Shown here: positions 1 through 6,905 of the stretch, in pieces
How the letters are laid out: every line of letters starts with the position of its first letter
Numbering within the stretch: position 1 is the stretch's first letter
Virus record (IMG/VR): IMGVR_UViG_3300048921_000071
Location: 1-38,435 of that record
Length of the DNA stretch: 38,435 nucleotides
Origin: a virus
Reading direction: 5' to 3' (one strand)
Made by a program: the position numbers and the translations under genes
The notes under the pieces: generated by a model
The model's database searches: none
What the model saw: the letters and a program-made list of their open reading frames with translations, nothing else
What the model was told of the DNA's origin: nothing

Positions 1-270
1 CCGTGGGTTTACACGGACGAGCCGTTCAAGATGGACCGCAAGGCGGTCGTCGAATTGATCGCAACCGAGGCTAGCAAGCTCAAGAGCCTGCATTCCGTCA
101 TCGGCTTCACGGTCGGCGGACAGTGTCGCGATCTCACCAAAGAGATCATGACAGAGGTCTCGACGAAGTGGGCTCATCAGGGCGAGCCGCTGAGCTACGA
201 GCAGTATAGCCTCGTCGAGCTCGTGCTCGGCACTCGCGTCGCCCGCAGCTTCGTGTGCGAGGTCGCGTAA
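1..270 (+). CDS. Hypothetical protein, probably 5'-truncated by the window edge
   Basis: The reading frame is open from base 1 and ends with TAA at 268-270. An ATG at 31 would give 79 residues, but it has no convincing ribosome binding site and the ten preceding codons are open, so the true start probably lies outside the window. The product is mixed alpha/beta-looking with no membrane segment and no motif I recognise. It leads a run of tightly packed plus-strand small genes, with the next ATG one base after its stop. Its function is unknown. Confidence 0.5.
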   Translation, partial: PWVYTDEPFKMDRKAVVELIATEASKLKSLHSVIGFTVGGQCRDLTKEIMTEVSTKWAHQGEPLSYEQYSLVELVLGTRVARSFVCEVA

Positions 271-271
271 C

Positions 272-472
272 ATGACAAACCCAGCTCCGCTCCCACTTCA
301 GCAACTCCTCGCCGCGTCGAACCTCTTGGTGTTCGCAGAGCGCATGGCCTCCTCAGGTCGCCTGTCTGAGGAGGAGGAAAAAGAAGTGCGCGTGATGATC
401 GTGCGCGTCTGCAAGGCCTTCGACATCCCGACCGTTGCAGAGCGGGCGATCGAGCGGGACAGCGCAGCATGA
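272..472 (+). CDS. Small hypothetical protein (66 aa)
   Basis: A 66-residue, largely helical product with an acidic stretch (EEEEKE) near the middle. No known family is recognised. It starts two bases after the preceding stop codon and its own TGA overlaps the ATG of the next tiny frame, so translation is probably coupled along the cluster. It may be a small regulatory or host-interaction protein, but nothing in the sequence decides this. Confidence 0.5.
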   Translation: MTNPAPLPLQQLLAASNLLVFAERMASSGRLSEEEEKEVRVMIVRVCKAFDIPTVAERAIERDSAA

Positions 473-540
473 CCCTTTATGAAGCCTTCATGTGCTGGTT
501 GATCTTCAACGAGATCGTGATGATTAGGATTTTGCGATGA
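469..540 (+). CDS. Tiny hydrophobic peptide (23 aa)
   Basis: The ATG at 469 overlaps the previous TGA (ATGA) and the frame ends with TGA at 538-540, which in turn overlaps the ATG of the next gene at 537. The 23 residues are mostly hydrophobic (Trp, Leu, Ile, Val, Met) with a basic end, like a single membrane-spanning mini-protein. The continuous stop-start overlap on both sides is the main argument that it is translated. It could also be a leader that only couples translation. Confidence 0.35.
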   Translation: MTLYEAFMCWLIFNEIVMIRILR

Positions 541-656
541 TCCTCCTCGCATCCACTCCCATGCCCTTCGCTGCGCTTTTGGTATTCGCAACTCTCCTCG
601 GCCTCGGATCGATTGTTCTGTCGATCCACGATGCAATCAAGACTTTGAGGAAATGA
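537..656 (+). CDS. Small membrane protein (39 aa)
   Basis: A 39-residue product with a hydrophobic stretch over about residues 2-30 and a basic C-terminus (KTLRK), consistent with a single-pass inner-membrane peptide. The ATG overlaps the preceding stop (ATGA), and the next gene begins two bases after its TGA. No family is recognised. With its neighbours it makes a set of three consecutive tiny membrane proteins. Confidence 0.45.
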   Translation: MILLASTPMPFAALLVFATLLGLGSIVLSIHDAIKTLRK

Positions 657-657
657 C

Positions 658-843
658 ATGCCCATCCCACACGGCCTTCTCGGCAAAGCCTACCTCCCGA
701 CGCTGATAGTTGTCGCCGCTCTCGTTGCAGCGGCCCTGGCATGGTGGCTGTTCGGGTTTCGATACGCGCTGATGCCGGTCGGGCTGCTCGCTCTGTTGCT
801 GGTATTGAGCGAAAACGACGCGCCGACCGGGACCGCGGGGTGA
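658..843 (+). CDS. Small two-helix membrane protein (61 aa)
   Basis: The sequence has two hydrophobic segments, about residues 13-34 and 36-51, joined by a short aromatic/basic turn, and a polar tail ending in acidic and Gly residues. This is a helical-hairpin inner-membrane protein. Its size would suit a holin or antiholin-like role, but it is far from the lysis genes (about 12.2-14.2 kb) and in the accessory arm, so I do not assign that function. Confidence 0.5.
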   Translation: MPIPHGLLGKAYLPTLIVVAALVAAALAWWLFGFRYALMPVGLLALLLVLSENDAPTGTAG

Positions 844-886
844 TGCCCATTTTCGCTACGGAAGTGATTAAGACAACGGGGATGAC

Positions 887-1459
887 ATGAGTGACACGGC
901 GGAATTGTCTGGCCTGACCGACGATCAGATCACGGCCTATATTGCCGATCCGGCAACAATCGAGACGCACGAGATCGCACGCGAAGTGATCGACTGCCTT
1001 GATGCCGAGATCGCCGGCATCCAGGCTCAGGTTGATGCCGCGATGATCGAGGCCAACATCCGCCCATTGTCCGAAGATCGTCAGGTGTGGGTCAAGCGGG
1101 CGTCCTATGCCGCAGCAATGCGTAAGAACTCGCGCCACAGGGTATATCAGCGCGACAAAGAGCTGCGCGGCCTGAAAGGGCCAGCGACGATGGAGCCGAA
1201 GCACTCGAAAGAGGAAAAGGCCCTGAAACAGCAGCGGCTTCTCGTCGAGGCAGAGGCCCGGCGAGACGCCAAGAAGCTGGCTTTGCAAAACACAACGCTT
1301 CAGATCGCCACGATCTCTCAGCAGAGGCGCGAAATGGATGCAAGGCGTTCATTCGAGCACCGCTTTTACATGGCTGCAACTCGATTGCTGGCGCCAGAAC
1401 AGGTCGCCGCGATCAAGGCTGAAGCCTCACCCCCACTCTCATCGCCGGAGCCGTCATGA
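887..1459 (+). CDS. Hypothetical coiled-coil protein (190 aa)
   Basis: A charged, helix-rich protein. Residues about 100-160 are Lys/Glu/Gln/Ala-rich and look like a coiled coil, and the C-terminus is Pro/Ser-rich. It starts at an ATG after a 43-base gap, one of the few gaps in this arm, and its TGA overlaps the next ATG. No domain is recognised. A role as a DNA- or host-protein-binding accessory factor would be speculation. Confidence 0.6.
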   Translation: MSDTAELSGLTDDQITAYIADPATIETHEIAREVIDCLDAEIAGIQAQVDAAMIEANIRPLSEDRQVWVKRASYAAAMRKNSRHRVYQRDKELRGLKGPATMEPKHSKEEKALKQQRLLVEAEARRDAKKLALQNTTLQIATISQQRREMDARRSFEHRFYMAATRLLAPEQVAAIKAEASPPLSSPEPS

Positions 1460-1683
1460 GCGAGAAATTTCCAACGCCGTGGGTTGTCGGGCCATTCGGC
1501 TGCATCTGGGTAGCCGCCGACGTCGAATTCAAAGACGGGAAATGGCGTGAGACATGCGCCAACCCGAGGCTCGTTGTGGACACCGGGCCAAGTAGCCAGG
1601 ATGTCGCCGAGCAGATCGTTTCCGCCGTGAACGCCACTGCACTCGCGCAGTCTCAACACCAACGGGGATCTGAAAATGGTTGA
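1456..1683 (+). CDS. Small phage protein with PTPW motif (75 aa)
   Basis: The N-terminus carries F-PTPW-V followed by a short beta-rich part, and the C-terminal half has a helix with VAEQIVSAVNA. The same two elements occur in the next gene (PTPW near residue 6, then an A-FIVKAVN helix), so the two appear to be tandem paralogs. Proteins of this look are common in phages and prophages of rhizobia, with no defined function. It overlaps both neighbours by 4-8 bases. Confidence 0.55.
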   Translation: MSEKFPTPWVVGPFGCIWVAADVEFKDGKWRETCANPRLVVDTGPSSQDVAEQIVSAVNATALAQSQHQRGSENG

Positions 1684-2116
1684 GCATACGCCGACGCCGT
1701 GGCGCGTTGAAGAAGGCACTGGCCTCGTATGGGGCGACTGCACTCTATTCGACGACGGTACACCCGATAGACTCGGCGTCCCCGTGACCGATGGTCAGTT
1801 GGAACGACCGTGGGCTCAAGGGAAAGGCCCATCCTACGATGAAATGGAGGCCAACGCCGCCTTCATCGTCAAGGCCGTGAACAATCACGAGAAGCTGCTT
1901 GAGTTCTTCAAGTGGGCGATGCGTGAGGGGCCGTGGGATGGAGGCGACCTCGACGGCGGCTCAGTGCAGGACAAGGCGGAAGCGCTCGGGCTAATCGTCA
2001 AGACCCAATACAACGCCGAGAAACACGGAGTCCAATCAGATTTTGAGACCGGCGATGACTGGTTCGAGTACGCGCCTGACCTCCGCGCTCCTCTCATCCC
2101 ACCGAGGCACACATGA
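1676..2116 (+). CDS. Phage protein with PTPW and NAAFIVKAVN motifs (146 aa)
   Basis: Residues 5-9 read TPTPW. At about residues 59-72 there is an EANAAFIVKAVNNHEK helix of a type seen in many small proteins of alphaproteobacterial phages. The remainder is acidic with aromatic residues. It overlaps the upstream paralog by 8 bases and the downstream gene by 4. The function is unknown. The shared motifs with 1456-1683 suggest an old duplication. Confidence 0.6.
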   Translation: MVEHTPTPWRVEEGTGLVWGDCTLFDDGTPDRLGVPVTDGQLERPWAQGKGPSYDEMEANAAFIVKAVNNHEKLLEFFKWAMREGPWDGGDLDGGSVQDKAEALGLIVKTQYNAEKHGVQSDFETGDDWFEYAPDLRAPLIPPRHT

Positions 2117-2319
2117 GCATCGATCAGATCCGCAAGCAGTACAGCGTACCCGCGAAGAAGGGTGGCCGCGTCGAGTATACCGGCGGCGGGATATCAAGGT
2201 TCGGCACAATCAAAAGTGCCCGCGGACCTCACCTCATGATCCTGCTGGATGGATCGAAGCATGCGATGCCGTTCCACCCGACTTGGGAGCTTCGCTACCT
2301 CGATGCGGAGGCGAACTGA
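2113..2319 (+). CDS. Small KOW/SH3-like phage protein (68 aa)
   Basis: The protein has an N-terminal helix, then a basic KKGGRVEYTG strand, an R-FGTIKSARG turn and an LMILLDG-KHAMPFHPTWELRYLD end. This pattern of short beta strands with a conserved HPTWE is known from small proteins of rhizobial phages and resembles an SH3/KOW-type barrel. Binding to nucleic acid or ribosomes is an inference only. It overlaps its neighbours by 4 bases upstream and 1 base downstream (TGATG). Confidence 0.6.
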   Translation: MSIDQIRKQYSVPAKKGGRVEYTGGGISRFGTIKSARGPHLMILLDGSKHAMPFHPTWELRYLDAEAN

Positions 2320-2468
2320 TGCCTCCCACCCTCAAAGAAACCGCCATGGCAGCGTTCGGGCTTGTGCTCGTCGCCCTGGCCTATGGCCCCATCCTCGTCA
2401 CTGGGTGCGCGATCATCGGCTTTGCGATGGGCGGCCTGCAAGCAATCGGAGCGTGGCCCCATGGCTGA
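2319..2468 (+). CDS. Small membrane protein (49 aa)
   Basis: The ATG at 2319 shares a base with the previous stop (TGATG). The 49 residues contain a long hydrophobic region at about 10-42, with Gly/Ala-rich helix features, so it is a one- or two-pass inner-membrane protein. Its last 8 bases overlap the next gene's ATG at 2461. No family is recognised. Confidence 0.5.
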   Translation: MPPTLKETAMAAFGLVLVALAYGPILVTGCAIIGFAMGGLQAIGAWPHG

Positions 2469-3246
2469 GCATAACGACAGATCCGCTGCCACTGAGGGAC
2501 TGACCAATATCGAGCGCGTGCGACTGGCGCTCGCCATGGCTGACGCCGGCTACGAATGGGATGTCGAACTGGAATATGTCGAGGCGCTGCTCAGAGCCTA
2601 TGACGACCTGCGCGCTCCTGCCCAACGACCGTCAGTGATGGACGCGGTCATATTGACTGAGAAGCTGATACAGGCTGCGGTCGATTATGAAAACGGAGTG
2701 TGTGGCCGGCAAGAGTTGTCGAAGGCCCGCGCTGCTGTCGAAACAGCCCTCGCCGCCCAGCCGCCGGCCGCTCCGGCCGAGACGAATACGAATGCGAACC
2801 CTGCCAGCCGCTCCACTGCTACGGCAACGGCGATAGCTGGAGACGACAGGGAGAGCATGGAGACCCGGCCGCTGAAGGTAGTGTCGCCGGAGGCCGGGTC
2901 TCCACCCCAATGTTCTGCCGGCAATGCGGATGTACGTGAAACGCTGTTGGATGTGAAATCGCATCGGGAAGCTTGGCGTTCAGCGCTTCTTGAACAGCAA
3001 ACTCCGTTTGGTTCCGATGATGACGGCAGCTATTGGGCGCACGAATTGCGCGTATTTGATCGGACCTTTGCGGCACTGGGAAAGATCATCCTCAATGAAC
3101 CGCAGGAAGTGCCAGAGCGCGACCTGATCGATTTTTTCAACTTTCATGGAAGCGAAAGCATCCTCGAACTGGTGCAGCTTCTAAGATCAACCTACCGGAT
3201 TATTCCGGCTCCCCCACTGTCGCGCCCACATGGGGGACGTGAATGA
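2461..3246 (+). CDS. Hypothetical protein (261 aa), possible two-part composition
   Basis: The start chosen is the ATG at 2461, which overlaps the previous stop as elsewhere in this cluster; a longer frame from 2362 would run through the membrane-protein gene. The N-terminal 90 residues and the C-terminal 110 residues look like separate helical domains, joined by an Ala/Pro/Thr/Asn-rich low-complexity linker (about 95-130). No motif is recognised. The linker suggests a modular protein, perhaps a regulator or adaptor. Confidence 0.55.
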   Translation: MAEHNDRSAATEGLTNIERVRLALAMADAGYEWDVELEYVEALLRAYDDLRAPAQRPSVMDAVILTEKLIQAAVDYENGVCGRQELSKARAAVETALAAQPPAAPAETNTNANPASRSTATATAIAGDDRESMETRPLKVVSPEAGSPPQCSAGNADVRETLLDVKSHREAWRSALLEQQTPFGSDDDGSYWAHELRVFDRTFAALGKIILNEPQEVPERDLIDFFNFHGSESILELVQLLRSTYRIIPAPPLSRPHGGRE

Positions 3247-3614
3247 GAATTGGCGAGCTGATAGCAGCGCGACGCAAGGAAAAGGGCTGGAGCCTTCGCA
3301 AGCTGGAAGTTTTGAGCGGGGTTTCTAATGCGGTCATTTCTCAGATCGAAACCGGCCACGTCAAGGACCCAGGGTTCACGACGGCAGTTAAGCTATGTGA
3401 TGCGCTTCACATCAATCCGATACATGCCTTTGGCGCCGGCCGCGACCCTATCGTTGCAAGAGACGTTCTCAAGGTAGCAACGAAGGCTGTCAAACCCGAT
3501 GTGCCAGCCTATGCCGACCCTAATTTCAAATACGATGAAGCGACGGGAAGCTATCGCCGGATTGCCGACGCCTCATCCCCGCATCCTTCGCAACTGTCAG
3601 GAGGTGAAAAATGA
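3243..3614 (+). CDS. XRE-family HTH transcriptional regulator
   Basis: Residues 2-60 form a textbook Cro/C1-type helix-turn-helix: IGELIAARRKEKGWSLRKLE, then SGVSNAVISQIETG as the recognition part. The roughly 60-residue C-terminal extension is unrelated to peptidase-type repressors (no LexA-like Ser/Lys dyad seen). It is embedded in the plus-strand operon with 4-base overlaps on both sides, not in a divergent repressor/Cro pair. A role in lysogeny control or in autoregulating this arm is possible but not shown. Confidence 0.85.
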   Translation: MRIGELIAARRKEKGWSLRKLEVLSGVSNAVISQIETGHVKDPGFTTAVKLCDALHINPIHAFGAGRDPIVARDVLKVATKAVKPDVPAYADPNFKYDEATGSYRRIADASSPHPSQLSGGEK

Positions 3615-3853
3615 GCGACATGGATTATGACGATCATCTTGATGGTGCCGAGTGCTGGAACTGTGGCGGCGCGGGCCGCGTCAATCACTGCATCGATGGC
3701 TGTTGCGTCGATCAAGACGACGTCTATTGCGAGTTCTGCTCCAGACGCTGCGATGTCTGCTGCCCGCCGACTCCCGAGCAGGTGAAATCAGGCAACGAGC
3801 TGAGGCAAATTCTCGCTGGCGCCCTCGATGATGTGGGAGGATCGCGTGAGTGA
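3611..3853 (+). CDS. Cys-rich zinc-finger-like phage protein (80 aa)
   Basis: A dense set of Cys pairs is visible: CWNCGGAG (as in DnaJ-type CxxCxGxG), then C-DGCC, then CEFCSRRCDVCC, followed by a short helix with ELRQILAGALDD. This looks like one or two zinc sites and matches a type of small protein frequent in rhizobial phages. No enzymatic motif is present. It overlaps the XRE gene by 4 bases. Confidence 0.65.
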   Translation: MSDMDYDDHLDGAECWNCGGAGRVNHCIDGCCVDQDDVYCEFCSRRCDVCCPPTPEQVKSGNELRQILAGALDDVGGSRE

Positions 3854-4157
3854 ATTAGCCAACGCAATCGCCAAGGCGATTGAATCCGCAGAGGTCGGGT
3901 ACCACCTGAGGCTTACGAGCCTCGTTGATGGCGTCTCGACGTACACGCTCACATATGACGACGGCTCAAAGCAGCTTGAGTTCGACGACATCAATGACGG
4001 GTACGCCCATATCGCTCAGAAGAAGCGATTGAAGGCTGCGCGCGCCGTGGTCGCCGCCGTCAAAGGCTACTTGGCAGATAGCGGACGCGACACGGGCTCG
4101 GCGATCAGCGTGCTCACGTCCGCATTGGCTTCAGATCAACGCCAGGGAGGCGGCTGA
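3846..4157 (+). CDS. Hypothetical helical protein (103 aa), GTG start
   Basis: The same frame has ATG codons at 3828 and 3831, but these lie well inside the previous gene. The GTG at 3846 is preceded by a good GGGAGG Shine-Dalgarno about five bases upstream and overlaps the previous stop by eight bases, matching the spacing used elsewhere here, so I chose it. The product has an Ala-rich helix at each end and a beta-rich, acidic middle. No family is recognised. Confidence 0.55.
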   Translation: MSELANAIAKAIESAEVGYHLRLTSLVDGVSTYTLTYDDGSKQLEFDDINDGYAHIAQKKRLKAARAVVAAVKGYLADSGRDTGSAISVLTSALASDQRQGGG

Positions 4158-4375
4158 TGGGCTGCGTGCACGGCGATATCATCCGCATGACCTCGTTCAC
4201 CCATGTCGAGCCACACATGAGCGTCGGCATCAAGGTTGGCGACCGTAAGAAGGTCGCAGTGTTCATGCTGCTCGGCGAGGAAAACAAGGACGGCACCGAG
4301 CCGCTTGATCTTGAAAAGCGCCTCAATGAACTCGGGTGGGTGCGCGATCCAGCATTGGCCTCAAAGGAGCGCTGA
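4157..4375 (+). CDS. Small hypothetical protein (72 aa)
   Basis: Begins in a TGATG overlap with the preceding gene. The protein has a beta-rich N-terminal half (H-EPHMSVGIKVGDRKKVAVFMLLG) and a C-terminal helix with RLNELGWV, and resembles other small phage proteins of unknown role. The downstream glycosylase-like gene starts one base after its stop. Confidence 0.55.
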   Translation: MGCVHGDIIRMTSFTHVEPHMSVGIKVGDRKKVAVFMLLGEENKDGTEPLDLEKRLNELGWVRDPALASKER

Positions 4376-4376
4376 C

Positions 4377-4973
4377 GTGGCGATCACAAAGCAGGTTTTT
4401 GCGGATGCTCTCTCCGCTCTTGGTGAGCAAGGGCAAGACGATATTGCGTGGGCTGAGGCCATCAGGGAGCCTGTAGACGCTGACGATTTTGCGCTTGAAG
4501 CCATCTTCGTCATCTGCAACAGCGGGATGAAAAACACGGTCGCGCGCGGCATCTACGAGCGCATCGTGAAACAGCTCTATGCCGGCGCCCCGGCCAGAGA
4601 TGCCTTCAAACATGAGGGTAAGGTCAAGGCTATCGAGGCCATCTGGTTTGATCGCAGGCCACTCTTTGAGCAGTTCCGGCAAGCCCCTGACAAGCTTGCC
4701 TTCTGCGAGTCCCTACCCTTTATCGGCGGGATCACCAAATATCATCTCGCGAAGAATTTCGGCGCCCAGGTCGCGAAGCCGGATGTCCATCTCCAGCGCT
4801 TAGCCGACCATGAGGGCGTCACGGCTCAGGCTCTGTGCGAACGGCTAGCAGCCGAAACCGGCTACTGTGTCAGCACGATAGATACGGTCCTTTGGCGGGC
4901 GTGCGCGAATGGCGTGATCAACTCGCGCACTGGCCAGATCACATCCCCGCTGACGTCGAAGGATAGCCAGTGA
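4377..4973 (+). CDS. HhH-GPD (OGG-type) DNA glycosylase/AP-lyase-like protein
   Basis: The 198-residue product starts at GTG 4377, one base after the preceding stop; the longer frame from 4236 would overlap that gene by 140 bases. Residues 113-141 read LPFIGGITK..., then KPDVHLQR, which aligns by eye with the helix-hairpin-helix and catalytic loop of 8-oxoguanine glycosylases (hOGG1 GVGTK...PVDVH). On that alignment K121 would be the Schiff-base lysine and D136 the activating aspartate. Family knowledge says such enzymes excise oxidised bases. The protein is shorter than OGG1 or Nth and seems to be the core domain only. It sits directly upstream of the excisionase/integrase pair, overlapping it by 4 bases. 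Confidence 0.65.
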   Translation: MAITKQVFADALSALGEQGQDDIAWAEAIREPVDADDFALEAIFVICNSGMKNTVARGIYERIVKQLYAGAPARDAFKHEGKVKAIEAIWFDRRPLFEQFRQAPDKLAFCESLPFIGGITKYHLAKNFGAQVAKPDVHLQRLADHEGVTAQALCERLAAETGYCVSTIDTVLWRACANGVINSRTGQITSPLTSKDSQ

Positions 4974-5317
4974 GCATCATCCCGCGCACGGTCACGCCGA
5001 AACAGCTTGCCGAAGAACTCGGCTGGTCGGAGAGATTTGTGCGGGAAACGGCCAGGGCGCACAATGCGTGCCTTGGCACCGGAAGGAACATGCGGCTAAC
5101 TGCGGCCGACGTCGAGACCATTATGGAGGCGAGGCGATGCCAATCAAGGTCTACCGCCCGAAAGGCAGCAAAATCTACAACTACCGCGGGACAGTTGCCG
5201 GCCGGAGATTACGAGGAACTACGGGCACAACTGACCGCGCCCGCGCGGAAAGAATTGCGGCCAAGAAAGAAAACGAACAATGGGACTGTCATCTTGATGG
5301 CCCCGAGGCAATCCTGA
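4970..5317 (+). CDS. Excisionase-like HTH DNA-binding protein
   Basis: Starts at GTG 4970 in a GTGA overlap. Residues about 7-56 form a MerR/Xis-type winged helix: TPKQLAEELGWSERFVRETA, then R-MRLTAADVETIMEARR. The position immediately before the integrase supports a recombination-directionality or int-regulating role. The recognisable domain ends exactly where the integrase ATG begins (5137). The remaining 60 residues are basic, low in hydrophobics and read in a second frame through the integrase gene, an unusually long 181-base overlap. Confidence 0.65.
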   Translation: MSIIPRTVTPKQLAEELGWSERFVRETARAHNACLGTGRNMRLTAADVETIMEARRCQSRSTARKAAKSTTTAGQLPAGDYEELRAQLTAPARKELRPRKKTNNGTVILMAPRQS

Positions 5318-6138
5318 CCTTCGCCAAGGCTGCGCTGCTCTATCGCTCGGCCGGCAAGCCCAGTCGGTTTCTGGCCAAGGTCGCGGACTATTGGAAGGAC
5401 ACGTTAGTCAAGGACATCAAGCCTGGCGCGATCCGCCAATCGGCCATGGAGCTCTATCCAGGTTGCATCGGCGCGAGCTGGGACAGGCAGGTCATCACCC
5501 CCACCCAGGCCGTCATCAACCACTGCGCTGATCTCGAGCTGTGCGCGCCCATCCGGGTCAAGCGATTCAAGGGCGAGAAGAAGATCAAGAAGCCGATCCT
5601 GCTGGATTGGATCACCACGTTCTGCGCCCACGCTCGGCCAGACATTGGCGCGTTGGCTCTGTTCATGTTCGCGACCGGCTGCCGGATCTCGGAAGCCCGC
5701 CGGCTGGAGTGGGAGGACATCGATTTCAAGCAGCGGACGATCCTGATCCGCAAGACCAAGAACCAACAACAGCGGATGCCGCACATGCCGCAGGCTCTAC
5801 TTGTGGCGCTGGCGAACCTGCCGCGGGCAAAGAGGCCGTTCTACAAGTCCGGCACGACCTTGCGACTCCACTGGGATCAGGCCATCCAGGAGGCCGCTAA
5901 AGCCGCCCCAGATGGCAAATTCGAGCGGCTGACCTTCCATAGCTGCCGCCACGGCTTCGCGACCAAGCTCCTGCGGGACGGGATCGACCCCAAGACGGCT
6001 GCGTGGCTCGGCGGGTGGAAGTCGATCCAATTGTTCATGGACACCTACGCGCACGAGATTCAGGATCGCTCACTCACCGAAGGGCTTTTTGACCAATCCC
6101 TGACAAGGTCGATCGCCTCGTACAAGCAAAAACAATAG
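5137..6138 (+). CDS. int: Tyrosine recombinase / phage integrase
   Basis: A 333-residue site-specific recombinase. The N-terminal 50 residues are a basic arm-type DNA-binding part (YRGTVAGRRLRG), followed by a core-binding region and a C-terminal catalytic domain. Visible active-site residues are R183 in ATGCRISEARR, a Lys in the KTKNQQQR hairpin (about 206-208), H268 and R271 in HSCRH, and nucleophile Y304 in MDTYAH. The usual second His/Trp position is W294 (LGGWKS). I chose ATG 5137 over an upstream in-frame ATG at 5068 because GGAGGCGAGG precedes it and the N-terminus then matches family members. It should drive integration and, with the HTH protein upstream, excision. Confidence 0.93.
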   Translation: MPIKVYRPKGSKIYNYRGTVAGRRLRGTTGTTDRARAERIAAKKENEQWDCHLDGPEAILTFAKAALLYRSAGKPSRFLAKVADYWKDTLVKDIKPGAIRQSAMELYPGCIGASWDRQVITPTQAVINHCADLELCAPIRVKRFKGEKKIKKPILLDWITTFCAHARPDIGALALFMFATGCRISEARRLEWEDIDFKQRTILIRKTKNQQQRMPHMPQALLVALANLPRAKRPFYKSGTTLRLHWDQAIQEAAKAAPDGKFERLTFHSCRHGFATKLLRDGIDPKTAAWLGGWKSIQLFMDTYAHEIQDRSLTEGLFDQSLTRSIASYKQKQ

Positions 6139-6256
6139 GTTAAGTGGTGTTCGGAAATCCTTATGAGGGACATCACAAGATAGACGTTGAATCGAAAAAC
6201 CCTAGCATTTCCAGTACTTAGAAAACGCAAACGTGAACGAACTTGGAGCAACTTGC
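6139..6256 (+). other. Non-coding gap downstream of int; candidate attP region
   Basis: This 118-base gap is comparatively AT-rich and is the longest non-coding stretch in the left arm. In many temperate phages the attachment site lies beside int, so it is the most likely attP location, but I see no tRNA-like segment and no clear repeats to define a core. It must also hold the ribosome binding site, GGAG at 6245-6248, for the next gene. Confidence 0.3.
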
Positions 6257-6550
6257 ATGAACGAATCGGAAACTGGCTCGATCTCTGACCCGGAATTGAC
6301 ACAGGCGGGTTCACGGAGCGTTCCGGTCACGGGTGACCTAAAGCGGATGCGCACCAGGTACGGCTACGACAGCCCGATCGGCCGGCGCTGCTCGAACATC
6401 CTGGAGATCATGGACGGGATGCCGCGGCCGCCTGAGGAATGGATCGATTACCTCATGCCGGACTGGGTTCCGGAGAAGTACGCGAAGAACTGCCGCTCGA
6501 TCGAGGTTCAAGCCGCCGATCTTCGGCAGCTTCTTAGCCAGCCGCGCTGA
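6257..6550 (+). CDS. Hypothetical protein (97 aa)
   Basis: ATG 6257 is preferred because GGAG lies about eight bases upstream; an in-frame GTG at 6233 lacks any ribosome binding site. The N-terminal 35 residues are polar and probably flexible. The rest contains a helical PRPPEEWIDYLMPDW-VPEKY segment and a C-terminal helix. No family is recognised. It is the first gene after the integrase and may begin a second transcription unit. Confidence 0.55.
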   Translation: MNESETGSISDPELTQAGSRSVPVTGDLKRMRTRYGYDSPIGRRCSNILEIMDGMPRPPEEWIDYLMPDWVPEKYAKNCRSIEVQAADLRQLLSQPR

Positions 6551-6566
6551 GCAGGGGAGATCGTTC

Positions 6567-6905
6567 ATGAGGCGAGTTACCCGCAAGCCTAATTGCATCT
6601 GCGATAGCGGCCTGCCCGTTAACGCTTACCGCGCCAACGGGCAGCCGATCGCCATCTGGACGTGCCCGGAGCATGGGAATGTCTTTGAGGACAGAGCGTC
6701 ATCAATAACGTTGACGCCATTCCAGCGAGATGTGCTTCAGGCCATTTCGGATGAATATAAGGCCGGACGATCAGCTTCTTCGGAAGCGGTTTCGTGGATA
6801 GTCAACCGAACTGTCGGCGCCGTCGAGAAGGAGATGATCTATCTGCGGGCCATCAACTTTATAGAGCCGAACTCATCAGCAGTGGGGCAAGGAGAGCGAT
6901 CATGA
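6567..6905 (+). CDS. Hypothetical protein with Cys motif and HTH-like C-terminus (112 aa)
   Basis: The N-terminus contains CIC and, about 25 residues later, CPEH, a possible zinc-binding arrangement. The C-terminal half (about 50-105) is helical with LTPFQRDVLQAI and ASSEAVSWIVNRT-GAVEKEMIYL, which resembles a winged-helix fold. DNA binding is an inference. The TGA overlaps the next ATG by 4 bases. Confidence 0.5.
   Translation: MRRVTRKPNCICDSGLPVNAYRANGQPIAIWTCPEHGNVFEDRASSITLTPFQRDVLQAISDEYKAGRSASSEAVSWIVNRTVGAVEKEMIYLRAINFIEPNSSAVGQGERS

Noticed and set aside
524-1288. Minus-strand open frame of 254 codons in the left arm
   Set aside because: It opposes several overlapping plus-strand genes with good coupling, and the product has no recognisable feature.
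6139-6256. tRNA gene or tRNA fragment as attachment core
   Set aside because: No cloverleaf, no T-loop-like sequence and no CCA-type end could be found in the gap.
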